NCBI GenBank assembly: GCA_023256215.1
Contig: JAGDXB010000096.1
Span: forward strand, 1 to 58,988
Length of the DNA stretch: 58,988 nucleotides
Direction of reading: 5' to 3'
Source of the DNA: Vulcanisaeta sp.
GTDB lineage: Archaea > Thermoproteota > Thermoprotei > Thermoproteales > Thermocladiaceae
The notes beneath the pieces are model-generated. The model saw nothing but the letters and a program-made list of their open reading frames with translations, was not told the origin of the DNA and made no database searches. Shown piece by piece: positions 28,460 through 36,215 of this stretch; position 1 is the first letter of the stretch, and each line of letters begins with the position of its first letter. The position numbers and the translations under genes are program-made.

Positions 28460-29176
28460 ATGTCTAAGTCTAAAAAAGCAAGGAGGGCCCAAAAGCGTAG
28501 AGGGAAATTCTTCTACTTAGCATTGGCACTCGTAATTTTTGGGGAGGCAGCCTTCATAGCCGTATTATTCCTACCCGGCATATTAAGTAAGTCTGGCGCA
28601 GTATCACCACAGCCGGAGAAGCCTAACGCGACCATAATTACGAAGTATATGCTATCCACGTTAATTAATCCCTACAATATGTCCTTCATAAATTCTACGG
28701 CATTAGGATTAATAAATAACACGAGACCCATATTAATGTACTTAACGGTGAACGACCCATACCTAATAGATTCTACCTGTGCGGTGTGGTCTACGCTTTA
28801 CAATGCCACGGTTTATCACGGTTATTACGTTGTCGTCGTAGTATTTCCAGAACCGTTAACGCAGGCGCCGGCCTCCATAGCCGTTATCCAGCAGTTCAGT
28901 AATTACGTATATGAATTATGCGGCTTTAATATTGGATCCACGAATTTCCTAATAACCACGGCATTATGGGGCAACTATACAGGGGCTCCGGTACCCATAA
29001 TAGGCTATGGAACATTACTACCGCAATTACTCACAAATTTAGGCATAAATGCAAGCAGTGTTTACTTCCCAGTACTAATCTTAGTTAATCCGTACAATAC
29101 CGTTAGTAAGGTGATTTATGGACCACAACTTAACAATAATACCTACCTAAATAGTGTCTTATTTAAGAATAACTAA
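28460..29176 (+). CDS. Membrane-anchored extracellular protein with two conserved cysteines
   Basis: 238 residues. A basic N terminus (KKARRAQKRRGK) is followed by one membrane helix (about 17-40), then a large extracellular domain rich in Asn, Thr and Tyr with many N-x-S/T sequons. Two cysteines (STCAVWST and YELCGFN) about 50 residues apart could form a disulfide; the fold resembles a thioredoxin-like domain but lacks CxxC. It overlaps IPK by four bases in convergent orientation. Function unknown. Confidence 0.55.
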   Translation: MSKSKKARRAQKRRGKFFYLALALVIFGEAAFIAVLFLPGILSKSGAVSPQPEKPNATIITKYMLSTLINPYNMSFINSTALGLINNTRPILMYLTVNDPYLIDSTCAVWSTLYNATVYHGYYVVVVVFPEPLTQAPASIAVIQQFSNYVYELCGFNIGSTNFLITTALWGNYTGAPVPIIGYGTLLPQLLTNLGINASSVYFPVLILVNPYNTVSKVIYGPQLNNNTYLNSVLFKNN

Positions 29177-29937
29177 TGAGGCGTGAATCTCGTACAATTA
29201 ACAGGCTCCTCCCCACTAAGAATTCTATTTATTGATTCTAGATCCCAAATCGCGCATAGATACGTCCTTACATAGTTTGACAGTTCAATTGCAGATTGAA
29301 CCTTCCTCATCAACCCACCGGTTACATCTATGGACTTTGTACCCATATCCCTAATTATTGATGTACCCGAAAGCTCCTTAATTACGTTACCATTACTATC
29401 AAGTATACCTGGTACGTCCGTCAGGAATATCGCTGCCGACGGCCTTAGTCTTAAGCCAAGGTCGAGCATTATATCATCACCACTAATTATAGAAAAGCCC
29501 TCATCACTGGGCACTACGTCACCGTATAGCATTGGTACCATGCCCCTCTCCAGAATTTCTATTATGTGTGTGGGGTTTATCAATAGTTGAGGCTTTCCAT
29601 CCTTAATCACGTATATGGAGCCTGTCCTTAATGGGTAAATGGGCAGACCTTCTAATGATAATGTTATTGTTATTTTCATACTTAAATAATTAAGCACGGC
29701 CGAGGTCAGCGAAATGCCTATCGACTGCTCATAATCCTTATACTTACTCAACCCATATGCCAGCGCCATTGGATGTGCGTAGCTCCCACCTCCATGAACT
29801 AGTATGAATCGAGAACCGGCTCTAAGCTTGCTAGCTAAGTTTTTGCCGAGGTTCCTGACCCAGTCTTCCCTATAACTGAGTGGTGTTGATTTATCGCTTA
29901 TTGCGCTACCTCCCAGTTTAAGCATGAATAGTTGCAT
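29173..29937 (-). CDS. ipk: Isopentenyl phosphate kinase
   Basis: 254 residues of the amino-acid-kinase fold: MLKLGGSAISDK (ATP), HGGGSYAHP with the substrate-phosphate His (about residue 55), ISGDDIMLDL and DVTGGLMRKV. The His that replaces the amino-acid site distinguishes IPK from acetylglutamate and uridylate kinases. It converts isopentenyl phosphate to IPP in the archaeal mevalonate pathway. Its ATG overlaps the stop of GGPP synthase by one base (TAATG), so the two are coupled. Confidence 0.92.
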   Translation of the reverse strand: MQLFMLKLGGSAISDKSTPLSYREDWVRNLGKNLASKLRAGSRFILVHGGGSYAHPMALAYGLSKYKDYEQSIGISLTSAVLNYLSMKITITLSLEGLPIYPLRTGSIYVIKDGKPQLLINPTHIIEILERGMVPMLYGDVVPSDEGFSIISGDDIMLDLGLRLRPSAAIFLTDVPGILDSNGNVIKELSGTSIIRDMGTKSIDVTGGLMRKVQSAIELSNYVRTYLCAIWDLESINRILSGEEPVNCTRFTPH

Positions 29938-30968
29938 TAGAATTCCCTAGTCACTGTGAATCTTAAGATTTCCCTAAGGTCATTAACGTACTCATTATTA
30001 CCTAATTCGTTGAGCGCACCTTCTGATTTTTCTGCGAAATCCATCGCGATTCTTAAGGCGTTTTCCCTGGCGTTTGTGCTTGATATTATCTCCACGGCTC
30101 TCTTAACATCATTGTCAGTAACGGGGACCTTGCCCAGTATATTTAATAATTCCTTTCTTTCGCTCTCATTCAATTCCTTAAGCGCCATAACAATAACAGC
30201 GTTACCTAACTTGTGCTCCTTGATGTCCTTACCAATCTCCTTACCGAACTTCTTAACATCACCAAAAATGTCAAGTATATCATCAAGAACTTGAAACGCA
30301 AGGCCTAAGTACGTACCATAGTTAGTCATCGCACCGATACAGTGCGTGGCATTGACAGACAATGCACCGAAGACGGCGGCTGTCCTAATTAACGCGGCCG
30401 TCTTTAAGCTTATCATCTTAATATATACATCATACAAAGCCTCCCAATTACTCAATAGTCTCGGTCCAAGTCTATTCTCAACGAAATATGGGTCCTTACG
30501 TCCAGCGTACTCAAGCAGTATGTCTAGACGTTCTCCCTCATCAATTTCACGTATGACCTTAGCGGTTTCCCGAGCAAACACTGGCGGATTTTTTGTATCC
30601 AGTATTGCCTCCTCAATGGCCTCCCTATACCATATTCCAATCAGTATTGCAGCATTATCGCCATACTTAGCCCTAACTGTAGGTTTATTTCTTCTCAATA
30701 ATGCCTCGTCTATGATGTCGTCATATATTAACGAGTAATTATGAATGAGCTCAACAATAGCGGCTGCCGGCAATGCATCTTTATAATCACCACCACATGC
30801 CCTCGCGGCCGTCAACGTTATTAACGGTCTCAATCTTTTACCACCCGTGGAGACTTGGTATATCACAGCATCCCTAAATTCCTCATTTACCTCCTTACTT
30901 AGGTACTTTATCAACTGCTCATCAATTTCACGACCGTATAGTCCATGAAGCTTATCTAATATGTCCAT
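29937..30968 (-). CDS. Polyprenyl (geranylgeranyl) diphosphate synthase
   Basis: About 343 residues. First Asp-rich motif LIYDDIIDEALLRR, with the conserved GGKRLRP upstream, and second motif QVLDDILDIFGD. It condenses DMAPP/IPP into farnesyl/geranylgeranyl diphosphate for membrane lipids. The ATG at 30968 lies 26 bases from ATTTATTTAA on the minus strand, so it is preferred to ATG 30980. The chain length cannot be fixed from the residues before the first motif, though GGPP is expected. Coupled to IPK. Confidence 0.88.
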   Translation of the reverse strand: MDILDKLHGLYGREIDEQLIKYLSKEVNEEFRDAVIYQVSTGGKRLRPLITLTAARACGGDYKDALPAAAIVELIHNYSLIYDDIIDEALLRRNKPTVRAKYGDNAAILIGIWYREAIEEAILDTKNPPVFARETAKVIREIDEGERLDILLEYAGRKDPYFVENRLGPRLLSNWEALYDVYIKMISLKTAALIRTAAVFGALSVNATHCIGAMTNYGTYLGLAFQVLDDILDIFGDVKKFGKEIGKDIKEHKLGNAVIVMALKELNESERKELLNILGKVPVTDNDVKRAVEIISSTNARENALRIAMDFAEKSEGALNELGNNEYVNDLREILRFTVTREF

Positions 30969-31110
30969 CGATGGCATCATTAAGGTTAAATAAATTTAAG
31001 TATTCCCTCAATGAGGAATCTGTTGAATAGTTATTCGACTATAGTCTATTCCCTATGTTAATTATTAACAATGGATAAAAGTTTAAATCATGCAAGTAAG
31101 GTAAATTATC
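30969..31110. promoter_or_regulatory. Divergent promoter between GGPP synthase-IPK and thiolase
   Basis: Two TATA-like elements (minus-strand ATTTATTTAA near 30986-30998; plus-strand GTTTAAATC near 31080-31088) serve the two directions. Between them lie GAATAG...CTATTC (31025 and 31048 approx.) and an imperfect palindrome around ATTCCCTCAATGAGGAAT (31003-31020), both candidates for operator sites. This is inference from symmetry. Confidence 0.45.
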
Positions 31111-32301
31111 GTGAGTCAGGAGGTCGTTATTACAGGTTTTGTGAGGACACCAATCAGTAAGTTTGGTGGTGCGTTTAAAAATGTGAAGACACCTTACCTG
31201 GCTGCGGAGGCAATAAAGGCATTAATTAACAGGGTGGGTATTGATGGAAAGTTAATTGATGAGGTTGTCTTTGGTTCAACGCTTCAGGGTGGTATGGGTC
31301 AGAATCTAAGTAGGTTTGCAGCCCTATTAGCTGGTTTGCCTAATAGCGTCAGTGCCTTTACTGTTAATAGGGTTTGTTCGTCTGGCATGCAGGCCTTGAT
31401 AGAGGCTGTTAGGGCACTTAAGGTTGGTGATGTTAACGTCGTTATAGCCGGCGGCGCCGAGTCAATGAGTACATCACCACTTGTCGTGTCTCACGAGGTT
31501 AGGTGGGGTATTAAGCACCTTATCGGTAGGGACTTAAAGTTCATAGATTTAATGGTGTATGATGGCTTGACTGACCCCACAAACATGATGCTCATGGGTC
31601 AGGAGGCCGATAAGGTAGCTATGGAGCATGAAATCACCAGGGAGGAACTGGATAAGGTGGCTTATGAAAGCCATATGAGGGCTTTAAGGGCTACTGAGAA
31701 TAAGTACTTCCTAGAACTAGAGCCAGTGGATACGGTAATAAACGGTGAAAGAGTTTACCTGGATAGAGATGAGGGCATCAGACCTGACACGAGCCTAGAG
31801 AAACTTGCTAAGTTAAAACCTGCCTTTGGACCTAATGGATTACATACCGCAGGCAACTCCTCACAATTATCAGATGGCGCCGCAGCCCTACTATTAACTA
31901 CTATGGACAAGGCTAAGGAACTTGGTTTGAAGCCCGTAGCGAAGATCGTTGGTTATGCATGGCACATGATGGAACCCTGGAGATTCCCTGAAGCTCCAAT
32001 ATACGTAATTAGAAAACTACTTAGTAAGGTTGGTTGGGCGATAAATGACGTAGACGTCTTTGAAGTTAATGAAGCATTCGCTGTTGTCAACGTCCTTGTG
32101 AATAAAGAATTAGGCGTACCTTTTGACAAGATGAATATTTTTGGCGGCGCAATAGCCCTGGGCCACCCATTAGGTGCCAGCGGCGCTAGAATAGTGACTA
32201 CGTTAATATCGGCATTAATACATGTTGGAGGGAGGAGGGGAATAGCCGCTCTATGCCATGGCACTGGCGGCGCGACTGCCGTAGCCATCGAGATGCTGTA
32301 A
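31111..32301 (+). CDS. Acetyl-CoA C-acetyltransferase (thiolase)
   Basis: 396 residues. Nucleophile Cys in VNRVCSSGMQAL, His in ALGHPLGASGAR and second Cys in ALCHGTGGA. It condenses two acetyl-CoA into acetoacetyl-CoA, the first step of the mevalonate pathway, or works in the reverse degradative direction. Its placement facing GGPP synthase/IPK supports a lipid role. It begins with GTG 31111. A Zn-finger DUF35 partner, common with HMG-CoA synthase, is not present here. Confidence 0.9.
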   Translation: MSQEVVITGFVRTPISKFGGAFKNVKTPYLAAEAIKALINRVGIDGKLIDEVVFGSTLQGGMGQNLSRFAALLAGLPNSVSAFTVNRVCSSGMQALIEAVRALKVGDVNVVIAGGAESMSTSPLVVSHEVRWGIKHLIGRDLKFIDLMVYDGLTDPTNMMLMGQEADKVAMEHEITREELDKVAYESHMRALRATENKYFLELEPVDTVINGERVYLDRDEGIRPDTSLEKLAKLKPAFGPNGLHTAGNSSQLSDGAAALLLTTMDKAKELGLKPVAKIVGYAWHMMEPWRFPEAPIYVIRKLLSKVGWAINDVDVFEVNEAFAVVNVLVNKELGVPFDKMNIFGGAIALGHPLGASGARIVTTLISALIHVGGRRGIAALCHGTGGATAVAIEML

Positions 32302-32337
32302 AGGGCAATTATTTTATCCTTTAACCTGAGACAAAAG

Positions 32338-32346
32338 GTTTTTAAG
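32338..32346 (+). promoter_or_regulatory. TATA box of aRF1
   Basis: GTTTTTAAG lies about 26-33 bases upstream of GTG 32371, which would fit a leaderless start for release factor aRF1. Confidence 0.55.
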
Positions 32347-32411
32347 TCGAGGTATTCCCCAATCTATTTCGTGGACGTACTGGAATAAAGGATTTCTCGG
32401 AGTTAAAGGTA

Positions 32412-33512
32412 ATGATAAACCTACTGAAGAAGTATAGAGGATATGCAACTACACTCATTAGCCTATACATAAATGGTAACAGGCCAATACCTGATGTAGT
32501 CTCAATGCTTAGGCAGGAATGGGCTTTAGCTAGCAATATTAAGGATAAGACGACGAGGACTCACGTTCAAGATGCCTTAGAGAGAATAATAAACTCGATA
32601 AAGGGAATATCCAAGGCGCCTGAGAATGGCCTTGCAATATTTGCGGGGTTCCATATGATAAATCCAGGTAATTACGAGTGGGTCTTTCATGCGGTAATAC
32701 CACCGATACCAATATCCACGTTTAAGTACATATGCGATACATCATTCCACACAGAGATCCTCGAGTCCATGGTCAAGAGTAGTGATACCTATGGCATAAT
32801 AGTCATTGAGAGAGGCGAGGCCGTCATTGCGTTATTGAGAGGCAATTACTGGGAAATTGCCGATAAGGTGGAGTTCTTTGTACCAAATAAACACGCCGCT
32901 GGTGGTCAATCAGCCCTCAGGTATAAGAGACAGACAGAGCATTTGGCGGAGACGTTCTATAAGTTGGTCGCCGAGAGAGCTAATAAGATATTTACTGAGA
33001 TACCGAATTTAAAGGGTATAGTTGTTGCTGGACCCGGCCCGACAAAGGAGGAGTTTCTTGAAGAGGGTGAGCTTGATCATAGGATTAGGGATAAGGTTAT
33101 TGCCATAGTATCCGCCTGCTGCGCTGATATTAGTGGTGTCTTGGAGGCTATTAGGAATGCTGAGGATAAACTTAAGGAGACCGAGTATGTTAAGGCTAAG
33201 AAAATAATGGAGGAGGTTATGTACCTAGCCGTTAAGAAACCTGAGTACTTGGTCTACGGTAAGGATGCCGTAATGGATTCAATAAGGAAGGGTATTGCTA
33301 AGATGGTTATTGTTAGTGAGGATGTTGGTGAGGATGAGATAATGAACCTAACACTAATGCTTAAAGATAGGAAGGACGTTGAGCTTTTCGTAATGTCTAA
33401 ATCAGTTGAGGAGAACTTAACATTGACACAGACATTTGGTGGTTATGTGGCCATACTGTCATCCCCCTCATGGTTAATTGAGAATTACGAGAGCGAAGGT
33501 AGTTCTCAGTAA
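32412..33512 (+). CDS. prf1: Peptide chain release factor aRF1 (N terminus probably displaced)
   Basis: 366 residues from ATG 32412. The GGQ motif in HAAGGQSALRYKRQ, which triggers peptide release, and the C-terminal domain are intact. The stop-codon reader normally has TASNIKS; here it reads ASNIKDKTTR, so Ser is replaced by Asp. ATG 32412 truncates the conserved first helix; in the same frame DFSELK precedes it. GTG 32371, preceded by a TATA, gives V-D-V-L-E and then meets a stop one base out of frame with KDFSELK. One missing A in the run at 32384-32385 would restore a continuous gene. It is either a genuine or a sequencing frameshift. Confidence 0.8.
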   Translation: MINLLKKYRGYATTLISLYINGNRPIPDVVSMLRQEWALASNIKDKTTRTHVQDALERIINSIKGISKAPENGLAIFAGFHMINPGNYEWVFHAVIPPIPISTFKYICDTSFHTEILESMVKSSDTYGIIVIERGEAVIALLRGNYWEIADKVEFFVPNKHAAGGQSALRYKRQTEHLAETFYKLVAERANKIFTEIPNLKGIVVAGPGPTKEEFLEEGELDHRIRDKVIAIVSACCADISGVLEAIRNAEDKLKETEYVKAKKIMEEVMYLAVKKPEYLVYGKDAVMDSIRKGIAKMVIVSEDVGEDEIMNLTLMLKDRKDVELFVMSKSVEENLTLTQTFGGYVAILSSPSWLIENYESEGSSQ

Positions 33513-33563
33513 AATAAAAATTGATTTTCCATAATATTAATGCTAACTAAATGATACTTATCC

Positions 33564-33848
33564 TTAGCCACCACCAGCTGGAGGTAGGAAGACCACTTCA
33601 TCACCACTAGTTAATTTCGTACTTAATCCATTTAGGAAATCAATAGATCTACCGTTAATTAGTATTACGTATTGATCCTTTAATTTGCCGTCATCGTTAA
33701 GAATAACCCTTGAGAAGTTGGGGCTTATTGTCTTGTCAATTATTTGTATTAGATCCTTAACTGTAGTGTTGTCAGGAACCTCAATCTCCGTCTTAAGCAC
33801 CTTAGTTATATCATAAAGAGACGCTAAGAACTTAACCTGAATCTTCAT
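33564..33848 (-). CDS. MoaD/ThiS-type ubiquitin-like protein, with Gly-Gly tail
   Basis: 94 residues. Beta-grasp fold: IQVKFLASLYDITKV, the family's VILINGRSID, then GDEVVFLPPAGGG. The C-terminal Gly-Gly is the feature needed for adenylation and thiocarboxylation by an E1-like enzyme, so it may serve molybdopterin synthesis, tRNA thiolation or as a SAMP-type modifier. Start ATG 33848. The copy immediately downstream on this strand is its paralogue (33918-34202 lies upstream in transcription order). Confidence 0.8.
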   Translation of the reverse strand: MKIQVKFLASLYDITKVLKTEIEVPDNTTVKDLIQIIDKTISPNFSRVILNDDGKLKDQYVILINGRSIDFLNGLSTKLTSGDEVVFLPPAGGG

Positions 33849-33917
33849 CAAATAACGCTACATAGCCGTGCTTAAAAACCTAATTCCCAAAAGCATTAGT
33901 AGAACGCTAAACTAAGG

Positions 33918-34202
33918 TTATGCAACACCGCAATGGGGTAGGAATGTTACGTCATCCCCATTAGACAACTTTGTATTGACTCCATTTAGGAAGTCTATGG
34001 ATTTTCCATTAATGAGAATTAAAAACTTCTCCCTAATCTGATTCCTGCAGTCCAATATAACCTTAGAAAAACCTGGATATATTGTCTCATCTATCTTCTT
34101 AATAAGGTCAAGTAACGTCGCCCCTTCTGGTAATTCAATCTCAGTTTTTAACGTTCTAGTTAATTCATAAAGTAAGGTCAGAAATTTGACTTGTATTCTC
34201 AT
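33918..34202 (-). CDS. MoaD-like paralogue lacking the Gly-Gly tail
   Basis: 94 residues, aligning without gaps to its neighbour (IQVKFLTLLYELTR against IQVKFLASLYDITK; LILINGKSIDFLNG against VILINGRSIDFLNG). It ends FLPHCGVA instead of FLPPAGGG, so the terminal diglycine is lost and a Cys is introduced. Standard E1 activation is therefore unlikely. ATG 34202 is set by TTTAAA about 26 bases upstream; the upstream in-frame start adds only five residues. It is a tandem duplicate. Confidence 0.75.
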   Translation of the reverse strand: MRIQVKFLTLLYELTRTLKTEIELPEGATLLDLIKKIDETIYPGFSKVILDCRNQIREKFLILINGKSIDFLNGVNTKLSNGDDVTFLPHCGVA

Positions 34203-34237
34203 TAATAGACAATACATCAGCCTATTTAAAAATCCTT

Positions 34238-34265
34238 CCTTACTTTAGATTTAATAAAAGTAAGG
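34238..34265. repeat. Perfect 9-bp inverted repeat
   Basis: Arms CCTTACTTT (34238-34246) and AAAGTAAGG (34257-34265) with a 10-base spacer. It sits between the DUF1641 stop and the TATA of the MoaD paralogue. It could be an operator for the MoaD gene or a hairpin at the end of the DUF1641/SQR transcript. Confidence 0.7.
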
Positions 34266-34311
34266 ATAAAAAAACGATTAGAATTGTTAATAGAAAGTTT
34301 TAAGGGAAATC

Positions 34312-34770
34312 TTACTTTGACGATGAGCACTTACCCAGCGCCTTTAATAGTGCAATTGTTATGCCAAGTCCTCTCTGAACATCTTTATCACTTAATGCAC
34401 TCCAAAGGCCCATTAAACCAATGGGTTTCGCATTAGTTAAATCAATATTCTTACCTAAGCAACCACCTAAGTCCTGCACCAAACTCTTTAATTTAAGTAC
34501 ATCCTGTGTATCAAGTTTATTCATAGCTTGAAGACTTCCATCAACCAGAATCGATAATAACCTAAATATGGCTGGGTCCTGGAATAAATATTGAATTACC
34601 TCCTCGAACCTATTAACTATGAGCATTAACGCATCAATAACACCACTACGTTTTAACTCAATTAATTGATCAAGTAAGCCCTTAATTTCATCAATATTCT
34701 GAACAAGTACGTTAAGAGCATCAGCAAGCTTTTCGTCAGGGCTCTTCTCAACCTGTTGTGCCTGCGCCAT
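34312..34770 (-). CDS. DUF1641 protein
   Basis: About 152 residues, helical, with paired Leu-rich helices (LVQNIDEIKGLLDQLIEL) and a GLMGLWSALSDKDVQRGLG segment typical of DUF1641. These proteins often accompany SQR-type flavoproteins or NAD/FAD dehydrogenases in Crenarchaeota; the role is probably membrane association or assembly. ATG 34770 has a GAGGTGG sequence eight to ten bases upstream overlapping the SQR stop, so it is translated as the second gene of that operon. Confidence 0.75.
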   Translation of the reverse strand: MAQAQQVEKSPDEKLADALNVLVQNIDEIKGLLDQLIELKRSGVIDALMLIVNRFEEVIQYLFQDPAIFRLLSILVDGSLQAMNKLDTQDVLKLKSLVQDLGGCLGKNIDLTNAKPIGLMGLWSALSDKDVQRGLGITIALLKALGKCSSSK

Positions 34771-34780
34771 GGCCACCACC

Positions 34781-35953
34781 TCACATTGTCGTTGCTAACC
34801 AGGTTTTATAAAATAGATCCTTAATGAGTTTACCCAATGGCGATGTTAATATACTATAACAACTGCCCATCCATACTGCCTTATTACTGCTTAAGTCAAG
34901 CTTAATGTCACAGTTAAACATCATACCAACATCACCAAAATCCAGGGCGCACGTCATTGCATTTATTTGAGCAGGATCAACTGGTTGACCAAGTAAATCA
35001 CCGGTAATAGCTGCTGCACTAGCTAATGCCGTAAAATGCACAGGAACACCTGCTGTTGGGAGACCTACGTACGGCATTGAATGCTCACCAGGTAGGTATA
35101 CATCGTCATACTTTAAGCTCCTACCTGTATAGACATTTATTGCAGTCCATTTTCCAGTAGGAGTATCAGCAACTAATGGTGTACCTTCAAAGGGCTTTGG
35201 CAATCTTGCTGGTGGCGTCACAATTAACAGGTCATACTTATACTTTTCACCGTTAGAAAGCGTAACTACCTTTTCCTTATCATCAATAGTAATTGGCGGT
35301 TTAATACCACTTACGCATTCAACTCCTTTTTTAGTGGCAATATTTTCAGATATTTTAACGGCCTCTGGACCTAGTGGCTCTAGGGGTTTGTTAAATGGAT
35401 AGAGCAATGTTATGCTTGTTCTATCTCTAATACCCCTCTTCCTAAACAATGTATCTAATTGACAAGCGAATTCGAAGGGATAAACACCGCACCTATATAT
35501 GGGTTCAGGGGCTACTAAAACGACCTTACCACCAGTGAAAGATCTTAATGCCTCCTTAAGTTTTAATGCGCCATCAAGGGTATAGTTATGGTAACCAACG
35601 CCTAAGTTATAGGACTGGAAGTCATTCTCAACGCCTAGACTCGCTAATAAGTAATCGTAATCAAACTTACCTTGATCTGTCTCCACGACTCTATTATCGG
35701 GATCTATCTTCGTCACCTTGGCCTTAACGAATTTAATACCCCTCCTCTCAAGCAATGATAACGGTAATTGAGCCTTACTGGGTTCTATATCGCCAAGGGC
35801 TATGTTGACAAGCAATGGAGGTAACAAGTAATAATCAGTGTCATTTATTATCGTTATTTCCGCATCGACCCTGCCCCTCAACCTCTCTGCCATTCTTTTA
35901 GCAGCAACAACACCACCCACGCCACCCCCTACGACAAGTATCTTCTTAGGCAC
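34781..35953 (-). CDS. Sulfide:quinone oxidoreductase-like flavoprotein
   Basis: 390 residues. N-terminal FAD motif ILVVGGGVGGVVAAKRM; quinone-reductase Cys near residue 160 (IYRCGVYPFEF) and a second near the C terminus in MTCALDFGDVG. These match the redox cysteines of SQR or flavocytochrome-c sulfide dehydrogenase-type enzymes. It oxidises sulfide (or polysulfide) and passes electrons to quinone at the membrane. An amphipathic C terminus (KLIKDLFYKTWLATTM) supports membrane attachment. TATA near 35978 fits ATG 35953. NADH dehydrogenase type 2 is the alternative, but the Cys pattern favours SQR. Confidence 0.8.
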   Translation of the reverse strand: MPKKILVVGGGVGGVVAAKRMAERLRGRVDAEITIINDTDYYLLPPLLVNIALGDIEPSKAQLPLSLLERRGIKFVKAKVTKIDPDNRVVETDQGKFDYDYLLASLGVENDFQSYNLGVGYHNYTLDGALKLKEALRSFTGGKVVLVAPEPIYRCGVYPFEFACQLDTLFRKRGIRDRTSITLLYPFNKPLEPLGPEAVKISENIATKKGVECVSGIKPPITIDDKEKVVTLSNGEKYKYDLLIVTPPARLPKPFEGTPLVADTPTGKWTAINVYTGRSLKYDDVYLPGEHSMPYVGLPTAGVPVHFTALASAAAITGDLLGQPVDPAQINAMTCALDFGDVGMMFNCDIKLDLSSNKAVWMGSCYSILTSPLGKLIKDLFYKTWLATTM

Positions 35954-36101
35954 GAAGTGTTTTAAAATCTATGTCGCTATTTAAGTATTATTATCAACTA
36001 AACTATGACTTAGAGTACATGCATGAACAAATGAATATTATTAAATATGCCAAAGAATGAAATTAGGTGCAATAGGAATTTAATATGTCATCATTATAAT
36101 T

Positions 36102-36166
36102 ATTGTGGTGATGATGGATCAACAGACTGAGGCTGATGCATGACGAGGGAGGTGAAGACTGACAAT
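36102..36166 (+). ncRNA. Box C/D guide sRNA
   Basis: All four boxes are present in order. C box GTGATGA (36108-36114), 12-nt guide (36115-36126), D' CTGA (36127-36130), 9-nt spacer, C' ATGACGA (36140-36146), 12-nt guide (36147-36158), D CTGA (36159-36162). ATTG (36102-36105) and CAAT (36163-36166) can pair as a terminal stem. A TATA-like TTTAATA lies about 26 bases before the expected start. Equal 12-base guides and near-consensus boxes make this a strong call. It directs 2'-O-methylation with fibrillarin, Nop5 and L7Ae. The two guides match the extreme ends of 16S rRNA, as described in the findings. Confidence 0.85.
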
Positions 36167-36215
36167 CTTTGTTAGAAGTGTTTTTAAGTTCCGTGAATTA
36201 GCATTACGCTAATAC

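Noticed and set aside
32302-32340. Hairpin AACCT...AGGTT plus T-run as thiolase terminator
   Set aside because: Only 5 bp and it merges with the aRF1 TATA; cannot be separated from promoter sequence.
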